64,000 bases of DNA from Teredinibacter turnerae (GTDB lineage: Bacteria; Pseudomonadota; Gammaproteobacteria; Pseudomonadales; Cellvibrionaceae), in assembly GCF_037935975.1 (NCBI RefSeq), contig NZ_CP149817.1:2542001-2606000 (forward strand), read 5' to 3'. The position numbers and the translations under genes are program-made. Below, one piece after another: positions 10,028-20,597 of this stretch. The notes below the pieces were generated by a model. The model saw only the letters and a list, made by a program, of their open reading frames with translations. It was not told the DNA's origin and made no database searches. Position 1 is the stretch's first letter; every line of letters begins with the position of its first letter.

Positions 10028-13000
10028 ATGATGAGCACAGAAAAGACCAACGCCTCTGCCAATGAGCAAATGATGCAACGCCTCAAGCAAGCAATACAGG
10101 TGATCGATCAGCTCGAAGGGCGGTTAAAGAAAGAACTGGATGCCAAACACGAACCCATTGCGATCATCGGTATGGGCTGCCGTTTTCCCGGTGGTGTTTA
10201 CACCCCGGAACAGTTTTGGGCGTTGCTGGCTGACGGTACCGATGCCATTAGCGAAGTACCGTCGCAGCGTTGGAACATCGACGAGTATTACGACGCTGAT
10301 GTCGACGCGCGAGGCAAGATTAGCAGCCGTTTCGGTGGTTTCCTCGACGAGATCGAGCAGTTCGATGCCGGTTTTTTCGAGGTGTCGCCACGCGAAGCTG
10401 AGTCTCTAGATCCTCAGCAGCGGATGATGCTGGAGGTGACTTGGGAGGCGCTGGAAAACGGTAATGTGCTACCTGCAAGCCTATACGGCAGCAACACCGG
10501 GGTATTCGTGGCCATGAGTGGTTCGGACTACATGATGGCCGAAGCCAAATATGTAGGAGAGGAAGGTATATCGGCCTACTTCGGAACCGGGAATGCACAT
10601 GCCACCGCGTGTGGCAGGTTGTCCTACACGCTGGGGTGCCAGGGGCCCAGTTTTTCGGTTGATACCGCCTGCTCCTCTTCTCTGGTTGCTTTGCATACTG
10701 CGTGTATGAGCCTGCGAACCGGGGACTGTGACGGAGCCATCGTTGCCGCCTCAAATCTGATGCTCACGCCGGATATCTGCATTACCTTTTCCAAGGCTCA
10801 CATGCTGGCGCCCGATGGTCGTTGTAAAACCTTCGATGCCGCCGCCGATGGCTATGTGCGTGGTGAAGGTGTTGCGGCTGTTTATGTGAAACGGTTGAGC
10901 GACGCCCTGCGCGATGGAGACTCTGTACGTGCGGTCGTGCTCGGCTCGGCCATCAATCAGGATGGTGCCAGCGGCGGGCTTACCGTACCCAACGGGGTGG
11001 CGCAGCAAAGCGTGATCAAGCAAGCGCTGAAAAACGCGCGCCTGGAAGCGGGTGCGGTGGATTATGTTGAAGCTCACGGCACGGGTACGTCGCTGGGTGA
11101 TCCCATTGAGATTGGTGCACTGGGGGCCGTCTATGGAAGCGCCCGCTCAGTGGACAATCCATTGCTGGTGGGGTCGGTAAAAACCAATATTGGCCACGTG
11201 GAAGCAGCGGCGGGTCTTGCGGGACTCATGAAACTGGTGCTATCTCTGGAGCACGGCGAAATTCCCCGTCATCTTCACTGTTCCAACCCAAGCGCGCTTA
11301 TCCCCTGGTCAGAGCTGAATGTCGCTGTGGCCGACAGCCACCGAATCTGGCGTAGTGTTGCAGCAGACGGCCAAAAGCGCGCGGGCCTGAGCGCCTTCGG
11401 CTTTGGCGGTACCAACGGCCATGTCATTCTCGCATCTGCGCCTCCCAAGCCAGCCGCTGGTCAGTTCTCTGTCGCTGAAAAAGTGGCTGTCGAGCCGGTG
11501 GGGCGGGCTTGGCACCCGATCAAGCTGGCTGCCAAGTCGCCACGGGCGCTCGCCGATCAGGCACGCAGCTACGCCCACGCGCTCGATACTCTCATCGAAG
11601 CCGGTGACGCGGACGCTCTAGAAAGCCTCGCTAATTTCGCTTACACCGCTAACACATCACGTTCCGACTTTTTATTTCGGGATTGCGCTGTTGCAGGCGA
11701 TCGCCAGAGCATGGTGCAGGCACTGACCAAAATCGCCGCCGCCGATGCAAACCGCTTTGAAGATTCGATCGAGCAGATGGCAGAGCCTGGCTTTCTCTTT
11801 AGTGGCCAAGGTTCGCAGTACCGCGGGATGGGTAAGGGGCTGTACCAGAGCCAGCCGGTGTTTCGCGGGGTAATAGATGAATGTGACGCCCTGTTTAAAG
11901 GCACCCTCGAGTCTTCACTTATCGATGTACTCTGGGGTGACGACGAAACGCTTATTAATGAAACTCAGTACACCCAACCGGCGCTGTTTGCGCTGGAAAT
12001 GGCCCTGGCCCGCCTGTGGGAAAGCTGGGGGATAGTGCCGGGGGCGGTCATTGGCCACAGCGTTGGCGAATACGCGGCCGCCTGTTTTAGCGGCGTGTTC
12101 AGTCTCGCCGACGGTCTGAAATTGATTGCCGCGCGTGGCCGGTTAATGGCTGAGTGCTGTGAGCGCGGCGCCATGAGTGCAGTGTTTGCCCCGGTGGATA
12201 CCGTGGAAACCCTGTTGGTGAACTACGGCGGTCAGCTGGCAGTAGCGGCCATCAATGGCCCGCAAAGCACGGTGGTGTCCGGCGAGCAAAGCGCGCTGAA
12301 CGACTTACTGGCCGAACTGGAAAGCAAGGGCATCAGTTATCAGACGTTGAGCGTCTCTCACGCCTTCCACTCGCCAATGATGGCGCCCATGCTGGACGCC
12401 TTTGCCGAAGTGGCCCGCAGCATAGACTATCAGCGCCCGCGGCTGAGTATTATCTCCAACCTCACTGGTCGGGCAGAAACTGATGTTCTGGCGACGGCAG
12501 ACTACTGGATAGAGCACGTGAGCGCGCCGGTTAAATTCGGCCAGGGTTTTGACGTACTGGTAGAGCAGGGCATGCAAACCCTACTGGAAATTGGCCCAGG
12601 TGCAACGCTGTTGGGGCTCGGAAGGCGGGCGCTGGAATCGCGGGACGACACCTTGCAAGGCTATGTCTGGCTAAACTCGCTCCGCCCCGGTCACGACGAC
12701 GAAGCGGTGATGCTGCAAAGCCTGGCGCAACTGTACAGCCGAGGTTGCACCGTGGATTGGCAGGCCTTTGATGCTCCGTTTAACCGCCGTCGAATCACTT
12801 TGCCATGCTATCCGTTTCAGCGTAAATCCTACTGGTACAAGGGCTCCAACAGCAACCAGCCCGGCAGATTGTCGCCGGTAGAATCTGCATGGCTCGACGC
12901 TTTGCGCCAGGGCGACCTAACGCCTCTACTCACCCAACTGCCGCAGCAAACCCTACCTGATGCATCTCAGCAGGTGTTGGCGCAGATGCTCAGGCAGCTG

Positions 13001-14929
13001 CAGCCGCTGAGCCAGCATGGCTCGGAAGACCCACTAGTCCGCTTGGGTGCGCAGTTGCACTGGGATGCGGTGGAGCCTGTTACAACCGCTTCAACCTTGG
13101 CCGGTAAGACACTGCTGTTGGCGGATAACGAGCAGCAGGTAAGCAACCTGAAGGATGCGCTTAGCGCCCTCGGTTGCGAGGTCGTTGTAGTGACTTCCAG
13201 CCAGGGCAACGCCTTTGCAGAAACGGCAAGATCGGAAACTTACTCTCGCGTTGTGTTTTGCCGTACCGATGCCGTCAACGATTCCGACCCTGCGGCCCTT
13301 TGTCATGCGTTGTTAACCAGCCTCGCTATTGGTGTCGATACAGCGGTGCGCCCCGACATGTGGGTGGTCACTCGAGGCGCTGTGCTCTGTAGCCAAGCGG
13401 ATCGCCGTGTCGCCAGTGCCCAGTCCTGCGTTTGGGGTGTGTGCAATACGCTGGCCGCGGAATTGCCAGAGCAGTTTAAGGCGGTTTTAGACCTGCCTCT
13501 GCTTGAGCAGGATACAGAACCGTGTATCTCTGTGGCCGAGGCAACCCGCCTCGCGGGCCTGGTTGCCAATCTGGTCGATGCGGATCAATTAGCGGTTCGT
13601 GGTGAAGTTTGTTACGCCCCGCACTTGCATCCCTGGTGCGCCAGCGAATCGTCCCCTGCCGCCAGTCTGAAAGCCAATGCCTCTGTTAAAACCAATGCCA
13701 CTTACCTCGTAAGCGGCGCATTCGGCGGCCTCGGATTGGTGGTGACAGACTGGCTTGTCACGCAAGGGGTTCGTCACTTGGTGCTGGTCAGTCGCGGTGG
13801 TCCAAGGAGCGACGCGGCAAAAGCTGCGCTGGAGCGCTGGCAGTCTCAACAGGTTGAAGTGGGATTGGTGAATGCGGATGTGGCAGATCGCAATGCGCTA
13901 CTGAGCGGTTACCAGGAGGTGAGTGGTGGGATGCCAGAGCTCAAGGGTATTTTCCACCTTGCCGGAATCAGTGGCGATCCAACTACAAGTGCTGAACTGG
14001 CCGAAGTGGCGCTGACTGAGGTACTCAATCCCAAGGTTGCTGGAACACTAAACCTAGAGGCGTTAAGTACTGAGAGCACCCTGGATTACTTCGTTTGTTT
14101 CTCCTCTATCTCGTCAGTCTGGGGCTCGGCGGGGCAGGCAGCTTACACGGCAGCCAATCAATTTCTCGACAGCTTTGCTGGCCAGCGCATGCGCCAGGGT
14201 CTTGCCGTGCAGTCCATCAACTGGGGGCCATGGGCCGAGGTGGGAATGGGTCTGGCGCTGGATAAAGACAATCAGATGGCGCGTGTCGGTATCCACGGTC
14301 TAAGCAACGCGCAAGCATTACACGCACTTCGCGCGGTACTGGCGTTAGGCGCTGCTACTCAACTGATTATCGCTGATGTGGAGTGGCATAAATTCGCGGC
14401 ACTTTACGCAAGCAAACGCCACAACCACTTGTTCACCCACATGCTCGCCAATGCCGACGCACATCCCAGCTCTTCCGCAGGCGCAACTCCGGCTAAAAAT
14501 GAAGCGCGTGAAAAAATCGCTGCCCTGCCTGCGCACAAATGGAAAGCCGAATTGATGGGGCTGTTGCGCAGTTACGTCACTGATATCTGTCGCTTGGATA
14601 GCGAGCAGGTTATCTCCTCGAGCCAGGGTTTTACGGAATTGGGCATGGACTCACTGATGGCAGTGGAATTAAAGGAGCGCTTGCAACGCGATCTGGGCAT
14701 CAAGCTGCAAGCCACCATTGCGTTTGATTACCCCACTATCGATGCCATGGCAAAACACCTGGCGGAAGAGTTGACGGCGTCGCTACCCGTGGTGGAAGCC
14801 GAGATTGAAGCGCCGGGTGAGCAGGAGGACGCAGTGGATGAAGTGGACATAGTGGAAGAGGACGAAATAGCAGAGCTTTCCGAAGAAGAGGCCGAAGCAA
14901 TGCTGTTAGCCAAGTTACAAGTCCTGTGA
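10028..14929 (+). CDS. Type I modular PKS: KS-AT-KR-ACP
   Basis: Complete module of 1633 residues that extends by malonate and leaves a beta-hydroxyl. An N-terminal helical docking segment (about 10-38) is followed by a KS with Cys215 (DTACSSS), EAHGTGT and NIGH. The AT has Ser678 in GHSVGEYAAA and HAFH, and is practically the same AT as in the preceding gene. No dehydratase is present: between the AT end (YPFQRKSYWY) and the KR there is only the KR structural subdomain, with no HPLLG start, no HxxxG and no LDACFQ motif. The KR has SGAFGGLG near 1229, Tyr1373 and catalytic Asn (AYTAANQF); the LDD position reads SGD. The ACP has Ser1542 in GMDSL. The very acidic tail (EEDEIAELSEEEAEAMLLA) is docking-like. 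ATG codons at 10028 and 10031 are both possible starts. The stop overlaps the next start by 3 bp (GTGA). Confidence 0.97.
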   Translation: MMSTEKTNASANEQMMQRLKQAIQVIDQLEGRLKKELDAKHEPIAIIGMGCRFPGGVYTPEQFWALLADGTDAISEVPSQRWNIDEYYDADVDARGKISSRFGGFLDEIEQFDAGFFEVSPREAESLDPQQRMMLEVTWEALENGNVLPASLYGSNTGVFVAMSGSDYMMAEAKYVGEEGISAYFGTGNAHATACGRLSYTLGCQGPSFSVDTACSSSLVALHTACMSLRTGDCDGAIVAASNLMLTPDICITFSKAHMLAPDGRCKTFDAAADGYVRGEGVAAVYVKRLSDALRDGDSVRAVVLGSAINQDGASGGLTVPNGVAQQSVIKQALKNARLEAGAVDYVEAHGTGTSLGDPIEIGALGAVYGSARSVDNPLLVGSVKTNIGHVEAAAGLAGLMKLVLSLEHGEIPRHLHCSNPSALIPWSELNVAVADSHRIWRSVAADGQKRAGLSAFGFGGTNGHVILASAPPKPAAGQFSVAEKVAVEPVGRAWHPIKLAAKSPRALADQARSYAHALDTLIEAGDADALESLANFAYTANTSRSDFLFRDCAVAGDRQSMVQALTKIAAADANRFEDSIEQMAEPGFLFSGQGSQYRGMGKGLYQSQPVFRGVIDECDALFKGTLESSLIDVLWGDDETLINETQYTQPALFALEMALARLWESWGIVPGAVIGHSVGEYAAACFSGVFSLADGLKLIAARGRLMAECCERGAMSAVFAPVDTVETLLVNYGGQLAVAAINGPQSTVVSGEQSALNDLLAELESKGISYQTLSVSHAFHSPMMAPMLDAFAEVARSIDYQRPRLSIISNLTGRAETDVLATADYWIEHVSAPVKFGQGFDVLVEQGMQTLLEIGPGATLLGLGRRALESRDDTLQGYVWLNSLRPGHDDEAVMLQSLAQLYSRGCTVDWQAFDAPFNRRRITLPCYPFQRKSYWYKGSNSNQPGRLSPVESAWLDALRQGDLTPLLTQLPQQTLPDASQQVLAQMLRQLQPLSQHGSEDPLVRLGAQLHWDAVEPVTTASTLAGKTLLLADNEQQVSNLKDALSALGCEVVVVTSSQGNAFAETARSETYSRVVFCRTDAVNDSDPAALCHALLTSLAIGVDTAVRPDMWVVTRGAVLCSQADRRVASAQSCVWGVCNTLAAELPEQFKAVLDLPLLEQDTEPCISVAEATRLAGLVANLVDADQLAVRGEVCYAPHLHPWCASESSPAASLKANASVKTNATYLVSGAFGGLGLVVTDWLVTQGVRHLVLVSRGGPRSDAAKAALERWQSQQVEVGLVNADVADRNALLSGYQEVSGGMPELKGIFHLAGISGDPTTSAELAEVALTEVLNPKVAGTLNLEALSTESTLDYFVCFSSISSVWGSAGQAAYTAANQFLDSFAGQRMRQGLAVQSINWGPWAEVGMGLALDKDNQMARVGIHGLSNAQALHALRAVLALGAATQLIIADVEWHKFAALYASKRHNHLFTHMLANADAHPSSSAGATPAKNEAREKIAALPAHKWKAELMGLLRSYVTDICRLDSEQVISSSQGFTELGMDSLMAVELKERLQRDLGIKLQATIAFDYPTIDAMAKHLAEELTASLPVVEAEIEAPGEQEDAVDEVDIVEEDEIAELSEEEAEAMLLAKLQVL
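11783..12805 (+). repeat. Near-identical AT-domain repeat, copy 2
   Basis: Partner of 6014-7036: the AT core of the KS-AT-KR-ACP protein. The flanking KS and post-AT DNA of the two genes are ordinary diverged paralogues, so the homogenised tract is limited to the AT domain. Confidence 0.93.
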
Positions 14930-17900
14930 GTAAACCGATTAGTGAACCTGGAATCAAACTGATGGTAGAGAAAAGTAAGCCAGCATTGTCACCGCTGAAA
15001 CAAGCCCTGGTTGCCATAGGCGATTTACAAAAAAAATTAGCCAAAGCCGAAGCCAAACAACACGAGCCAGTCGCCATTGTTGGTATGGCCTGCCGGCTGC
15101 CCGGCCAGGTGGAGACTCCCGCAGATTTTTGGCAGTTTCTCGAGCGCAGTGGCGATGGCATTAACCACAACCCGGTTGATCGCTGGCCCGTGCATGAACT
15201 GGTGGATACTGATCCCGCTGCCCCTGGGAAAACGGTAACCCTCAGTGCCGGGTTAATTGAGGATTACGACAAGATAGACGCGGGGTATTTTGGCCTGGCG
15301 CCTCGTGAGGTCGAAACCATGGACCCGCAACAGCGCCTCGCGCTTGAACTGAGCTGGTCTGCCATTCAGGATGCCGGCTACAGCGCTGCGCAGATGATGG
15401 AGAGTAATACTGGCGTTTACCTGGGCGTTGGCGCGGCAGAATACTTCCGGCTTTGTCTGGAATCCGGTAACCAGGATGCGGGTTTCTTCGTTACCGGTAA
15501 CACCCAAAACGTGATCAGTGGCCGCGTAGCTTACTTGCTAGGCATTCATGGCCCCACCGTGGCGATCGATACCGCCTGTTCTTCATCACTCGTAGCCATC
15601 CACCACGCGGTTCAGGCGTTGCGCCGTGGTGAGTGCGAGGCTGCACTGGCGGGTGGTGTGAATCTGCTGGTTGATCCTCAGGTGTTTGTGTCTCTCTCAA
15701 AAGCGGGCATGTTATCCACCGACGGCCAGTGTAAAACCTTCGATAAAGATGCCAATGGATATGTACGCGGTGAAGGTGGCGGAGTGTTGCTACTCAAAAC
15801 GCTCACTAAAGCCAGCGCCGATGGTGATCGCATTCATGCGGTGATTCGCGGATCAGCGGTTAACCAGGATGGCCGCAGCAGCAGCCTGACGGCACCGAAC
15901 GGCCCGGCTCAGCAAATGGTAATTAAAAAGGCATTGGATGATGCTGAGGTTAAGCCGGTTGAGGTTAACTACATTGAAACGCACGGCACCGGCACGCCAC
16001 TGGGTGATCCGATCGAGGTGGGCGCGCTAAACGCCGTTTATGGCCAGCAGCGCAATGCCCCACTGGTGCTGGGCGCGCTTAAATCCAATATCGGCCACCT
16101 GGAGGCAGCCTCGGGTGTGGCCAGTATGATCAAAGCGGTGTTGTCGTTGCAGCACGGCAGGGTACCAACGAACCTTCACTTCAATACACTCAACCCACAC
16201 ATCGACCTGGACACGGCCGGTGTGACCATAGCGCGTGAGCCAACCTTGCTGGCGAGTTCGGATACCGGCGCTTTGCTCAAGGCCGGGGTGAGTTCCTTTG
16301 GGTTTAGCGGCACCAATGCGCACATTATTCTTGAACAGGCGCCTTGCGATGCGGTTGAGCCGATCGATGACGCATGCGAAGGGATTTTCACTCTCTCGGC
16401 CAAGTCCGAAAAGGCGCTGAGTTCTCTGGCGCAGAGTTACGCCGGCTTTGTGCAAGAGCACTCGCCACGCCTGTGGGATTTTTGCGCCAGTGTTAACGCT
16501 GGGCGCGATCACTACGGCTTTCGAAAGGCATTTATTGCCAAAAGTGGCGATGAACTGTTAGCCAAGTTGCAGGCTGTGGCGAAAGGGGAGACAGCGGCCA
16601 TTAGTCTTACCAAGGAAACCCTCAGTAACCCTCCCAGGATTGGTTTCATGTTTACCGGTCAAGGGGCGCAATTTGCAGGAATGGCGCACGACCTTTATCA
16701 AAATGAGCCGGTGTTTAAAGCCGTACTGGATGAGTGCGCAGAGATACTCAGTCAGTGGCTAGAATACCCGCTGTTGTCGGTGCTGTGGGGCGACAATTCC
16801 AACCTTATCAATGAGACCAGTTACACCCAACCAGCGCTGTTCAGCGTTGAATATTCTTTAGCTCAACTGTGGAGCGCATGGGGTGTGCAGCCAACGGTGG
16901 TCATGGGGCACAGCGTCGGTGAGTATGTGGCCGCCTGCGTGGCGGGTATTTTCTCGCTGGAAGAGGGGCTGTGGTTGATCGCCCAGCGGGGCCAACTGAT
17001 CCAAAGCCTGCCAGCGGGTGGCGGTATGTTGGTGGTGTTGACCGATTCTGAATCGGTTGCCAGCCACATCAAAGGACAGGAGGATAGGCTCAGTATTGCG
17101 GCAATAAACGCGCCGCAGCAAACCGTGGTTTCCGGTGCCCAGGATGCACTGGAAACGCTTAAGCGGGAGCTGAACGAGAATGGCGTGCGCAGCATTGCTC
17201 TGGCGGTTTCACACGCGTTTCACTCGCCTTTGATGCACCCCATTGTCGAGTCTTTCCGCCAGGTCGCCAGCGAAGTGGCGTTCAAACAGCCAGAGTTGAC
17301 AGTTATCTCAAACCTTACTGGTGCCGAAGCCGATGAGGGAATTGCCTCTGCCGGTTATTGGTCTGAACATATCGCAGCGCCGGTGCGGTTTGCCGACGGT
17401 GTGCAAGAGATTTGTCAGCATGTCGATGTGGTGCTGGAGATAGGCCCAAAAACGACGTTAATCGGACTCGCCAGGCAGTGCGTAGATGATTATGCCGGAA
17501 AATGGCTGGTCAGCCTGCATGAGCGGATCAAGGATACAACTGCCCTCTATCGCGCGCTGGTGGAGCTTTATGAATGCGGTGCTGTTATTGATTGGCGGGC
17601 TGTGCATGCCAGTGCCCCATGGCACAAGCTTTCTGCGCCCTTGTATCCCTATCAGAGGCAGCGCTATTGGGTAACAGGTTCGGGAACGAAACCGGCCTTG
17701 TCCTATCAGCCCACTGTTGCACCGCAAGCCAAGGTTAATGCCCTTTTAGGGCAGCGCCTGGCATTGCCTTTAATGAAAGAGACCTGCTACCAGTCGGTGC
17801 TCAGCGCCCAGTCTCCCGCCTACCTGGAACATCATCGCCTGTTCGGCATTGTTATTGTGCCGGGGGCATCCCACGTATCTATGGTGCTCACCGCAGTGCG

Positions 17901-20568
17901 AGACCGTTTTGATATGCAGGATTGCGTGCTGAGTGATGTCGTCTTTTACCAGCCAATCGCCATCGCTGACGGTGCCGAAAAACCGGTACAACTGCTGCTG
18001 ACCCCGCAGGCAGACGGACAATACGAATTCAAGATTATTTCCCTCAAACGCGACGACGACTCCTATCGCGAGAGCGGCTGGACTGTGCATGCCACAGGTA
18101 ACTTTGTGCTCGGTGGCGAGCAGCACAGTGAACTGCCTGTGGATCGCGATACCGCCACCTCAAGCTGGCCGTTGCAGGAGACCGGAGAGGACTTTTACCA
18201 GCGTATCTGGGAGGGTGGTTACACGTTGGGCAGTGCGTTCCAATGGGTTGGTGATCGCTGGGCTCAGGCAGGTGAAACCCTTCACCGCATGGTGTTACCA
18301 GAGTTGCCGGATGGCGCTCTGGACTACCAGATTCATCCGGGCTTACTCGATTCCTGCTTTCAGGCTTTTGGTAGCTCGGCGGGTTTGCAGGTGGAAGAGG
18401 ACGATATTTATATTCCCTTCAGCGTCGGCCGCATGCGTTTTTACCAGCAACCAGCCGCTGGCGGCTTGTGGTGCTACTCGCGGCCGATGCCCGAGCAGGG
18501 CCCCGGTGCGTCGCAACGCTACCTGGGCGATCTGACCCTGTTTGATGATCAGGGTCGACTGGTTTTCGAGATTGAAGGCCTCGAATTACGCAAATCGAGT
18601 CAGGCATTACTGAAAAAAGGGCTGCAGGGTGTTCAGGACGACAGTCGCGCCGGAGGACACTTCTACCAGGCGCACTGGGAACTGGCCCATGACGAGGCGA
18701 CCCAAGTCAAAACTGATGGCCAGTGGCTAGTGTTCACGGCTCCAAATCAGGAGGAGACCGCTCTCTACGAGGCATTAGCGGCGGCGGGTAAAGCATATGT
18801 TACGGTAACTAGCGCTCAGGCATACGCCAAGCTGGCGGAAGGGCAATACACGCTGCGCAGCGACAGTGTCGACGATTATCTGCAGCTGCTGCAATCGTTC
18901 GAAGGGCAGACCATAGCTGGCATTCTCGATCTGCGCGTCTATGCCATGGCGTTCGATCCTGTCGCTGACAGCCGCTCCTTACAAGAGCAAGTTCTGCACA
19001 CCTGCTCCGGGGAACTGGCGCTGCTGAAAGCGCTATCACGTCACTTTAGCGAAGCGTTTCCCCGCCTTGTAGTCGCCACCCGTGGGGCTCAGGCGTTAGC
19101 GCAGGATGACATCAATGTTGCGCAAAATGCGGTGTGGGCACTAGGCCGGGTGATGGCTTTAGAACTGCCACATATCGCCAGTGTATTTGTCGATCTGCCG
19201 GATACCGGAAACGCTGTTGCGATGACAAGTGAAAACGCCGGACGGCTTGTTCGAGAGCTCGATATCACCGCCAGCGACAACCAACGGCTGTTGCGTGGCG
19301 CGCAGCGCTATGTCCAGCGCCTGGCTCGCGCCGAGCGCCAGGAGACGCCTGTTGATACCTTGGTCACCGCCGACAAAAGTTACCTTATCACCGGTGCCAT
19401 GGGCGGCCTGGGGCGTCAGGTCACGGAATGGTTAGTGGCTCAGGGAGCGCGCCATTTGGCGTTACTTGTTCGCCGCGAACCCGACGAAGAAGTATTGCAC
19501 CAACTGCATACGCTGTCGCAAACAAGTGGTGCCGATATTCGGTTGCTGCGAGCGGATATCGCCGATCAAGCGCAGGTTTTCGCCGCCGTTGCCGAGGTCG
19601 AAAGCAGCATGCCCGCGCTGGGCGGCGTGATGCACCTGGCCGGGGTCGTGGAGGATCAAGCTATCGATCAGGCCACCATCGGTGCTTTTGCAAAAGTACT
19701 CTCGCCCAAAGTCGCTGGTGGCTGGAACTTACATCTGGCCACGCGTGAGCAGCCGCTCGACTTTTTTGTTAGCTACTCATCTATTGCTTCGCTGTTTGGC
19801 ACGCCGGGGCAGGGCAACTACGCCGTTGGCAACGGGTTTTTGGATGGCCTGATGCAACACCGGCAAGCCTCGGGATTAGCCGGTCTCTCCATCAACTGGG
19901 GCCCCTGGGGCGACGTGGGCATGGCGGCACGCCTGGCCGCGGATACTGGGAACAAGATGGCCGCAGCGGGGCTGCGCACCTTTGATGTCGCCGAGGGTAT
20001 GGAGGCTATGTGCGCGCTGATGCACCAGCCACCGGTGAATAACGGCATGAGCGTTGGCGCGGTTAAAGTCGATTGGCCCGTGTTTTTGCAGAAATTTCCC
20101 GGCGCGGCGACCGCGCCTCTGTTTCAAGCCTACCGGCAGGAACACCTGGGAGATAAGCACATACGCGGCGGCATGCTGGCGCAATTGCAGGCAGTACCGG
20201 TGGGCGAGCGCAAAGAATTGTTGATCAGTCAGGTGGTGTCGATTCTCGTGGACATTCTGCGTTTGCCATCCACTGAAAAAGTGAGCCTGGACCAGGGTTT
20301 CTTCGACTCCGGCATGGATTCGCTTATGTCGTTGGAATTCAGGCAGCGCCTGGAACGCGAGTTTGATATCACCCTGGCGCCCACAGTGGCTTTCAATTAC
20401 CCAACCGTGGGCGAGCTTATCGGTTACCTCTGCTCTGAGGTGCTCGAGCTGTCTTTCGACGAGTCGGATGACGAAGCCGTCGAAGAAGAGCACGACGAGT
20501 TGGCGCTGGCAGACGATTTATCGGAAGACGATCTGGCCGCGCTGTTGGAACAACAGCTGGCGACATAA
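14926..20568 (+). CDS. Type I modular PKS: KS-AT-DH-KR-ACP
   Basis: Complete module of 1880 residues starting at GTG 14926, which overlaps the preceding TGA, implying translational coupling. The helical N-terminus (about 20-50) leads to a KS with Cys218 (DTACSSS), ETHGTGT and NIGH. The AT has Ser663 in GHSVGEYVAAC and HAFH (malonyl). The DH is the most canonical in the set: His970 in HRLFGIVIVPG and Asp1142 in LLDSCFQ. The KR has TGAMGGLG near 1490, VED in place of LDD, and Tyr1632. The ACP has Ser1799 in GMDSL. The C-terminus (DDLSEDDLAALLEQQLAT) is a typical acidic docking tail. No ER is seen. The product should be an alpha,beta-unsaturated thioester beyond the hydroxyl set by the previous module. 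Confidence 0.97.
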   Translation: MSKPISEPGIKLMVEKSKPALSPLKQALVAIGDLQKKLAKAEAKQHEPVAIVGMACRLPGQVETPADFWQFLERSGDGINHNPVDRWPVHELVDTDPAAPGKTVTLSAGLIEDYDKIDAGYFGLAPREVETMDPQQRLALELSWSAIQDAGYSAAQMMESNTGVYLGVGAAEYFRLCLESGNQDAGFFVTGNTQNVISGRVAYLLGIHGPTVAIDTACSSSLVAIHHAVQALRRGECEAALAGGVNLLVDPQVFVSLSKAGMLSTDGQCKTFDKDANGYVRGEGGGVLLLKTLTKASADGDRIHAVIRGSAVNQDGRSSSLTAPNGPAQQMVIKKALDDAEVKPVEVNYIETHGTGTPLGDPIEVGALNAVYGQQRNAPLVLGALKSNIGHLEAASGVASMIKAVLSLQHGRVPTNLHFNTLNPHIDLDTAGVTIAREPTLLASSDTGALLKAGVSSFGFSGTNAHIILEQAPCDAVEPIDDACEGIFTLSAKSEKALSSLAQSYAGFVQEHSPRLWDFCASVNAGRDHYGFRKAFIAKSGDELLAKLQAVAKGETAAISLTKETLSNPPRIGFMFTGQGAQFAGMAHDLYQNEPVFKAVLDECAEILSQWLEYPLLSVLWGDNSNLINETSYTQPALFSVEYSLAQLWSAWGVQPTVVMGHSVGEYVAACVAGIFSLEEGLWLIAQRGQLIQSLPAGGGMLVVLTDSESVASHIKGQEDRLSIAAINAPQQTVVSGAQDALETLKRELNENGVRSIALAVSHAFHSPLMHPIVESFRQVASEVAFKQPELTVISNLTGAEADEGIASAGYWSEHIAAPVRFADGVQEICQHVDVVLEIGPKTTLIGLARQCVDDYAGKWLVSLHERIKDTTALYRALVELYECGAVIDWRAVHASAPWHKLSAPLYPYQRQRYWVTGSGTKPALSYQPTVAPQAKVNALLGQRLALPLMKETCYQSVLSAQSPAYLEHHRLFGIVIVPGASHVSMVLTAVRDRFDMQDCVLSDVVFYQPIAIADGAEKPVQLLLTPQADGQYEFKIISLKRDDDSYRESGWTVHATGNFVLGGEQHSELPVDRDTATSSWPLQETGEDFYQRIWEGGYTLGSAFQWVGDRWAQAGETLHRMVLPELPDGALDYQIHPGLLDSCFQAFGSSAGLQVEEDDIYIPFSVGRMRFYQQPAAGGLWCYSRPMPEQGPGASQRYLGDLTLFDDQGRLVFEIEGLELRKSSQALLKKGLQGVQDDSRAGGHFYQAHWELAHDEATQVKTDGQWLVFTAPNQEETALYEALAAAGKAYVTVTSAQAYAKLAEGQYTLRSDSVDDYLQLLQSFEGQTIAGILDLRVYAMAFDPVADSRSLQEQVLHTCSGELALLKALSRHFSEAFPRLVVATRGAQALAQDDINVAQNAVWALGRVMALELPHIASVFVDLPDTGNAVAMTSENAGRLVRELDITASDNQRLLRGAQRYVQRLARAERQETPVDTLVTADKSYLITGAMGGLGRQVTEWLVAQGARHLALLVRREPDEEVLHQLHTLSQTSGADIRLLRADIADQAQVFAAVAEVESSMPALGGVMHLAGVVEDQAIDQATIGAFAKVLSPKVAGGWNLHLATREQPLDFFVSYSSIASLFGTPGQGNYAVGNGFLDGLMQHRQASGLAGLSINWGPWGDVGMAARLAADTGNKMAAAGLRTFDVAEGMEAMCALMHQPPVNNGMSVGAVKVDWPVFLQKFPGAATAPLFQAYRQEHLGDKHIRGGMLAQLQAVPVGERKELLISQVVSILVDILRLPSTEKVSLDQGFFDSGMDSLMSLEFRQRLEREFDITLAPTVAFNYPTVGELIGYLCSEVLELSFDESDDEAVEEEHDELALADDLSEDDLAALLEQQLAT

Positions 20569-20597
20569 GTGTTGGCGTAAAGGAATTAAAGCAGACG

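Noticed and set aside
19876-20493. Long - strand frame (205 codons) inside a PKS gene, with similar ones at 954-1613 and 5315-5776
   Set aside because: They lie opposite well-supported PKS domains, have no recognisable motifs, and are normal by-products of high-GC coding bias.
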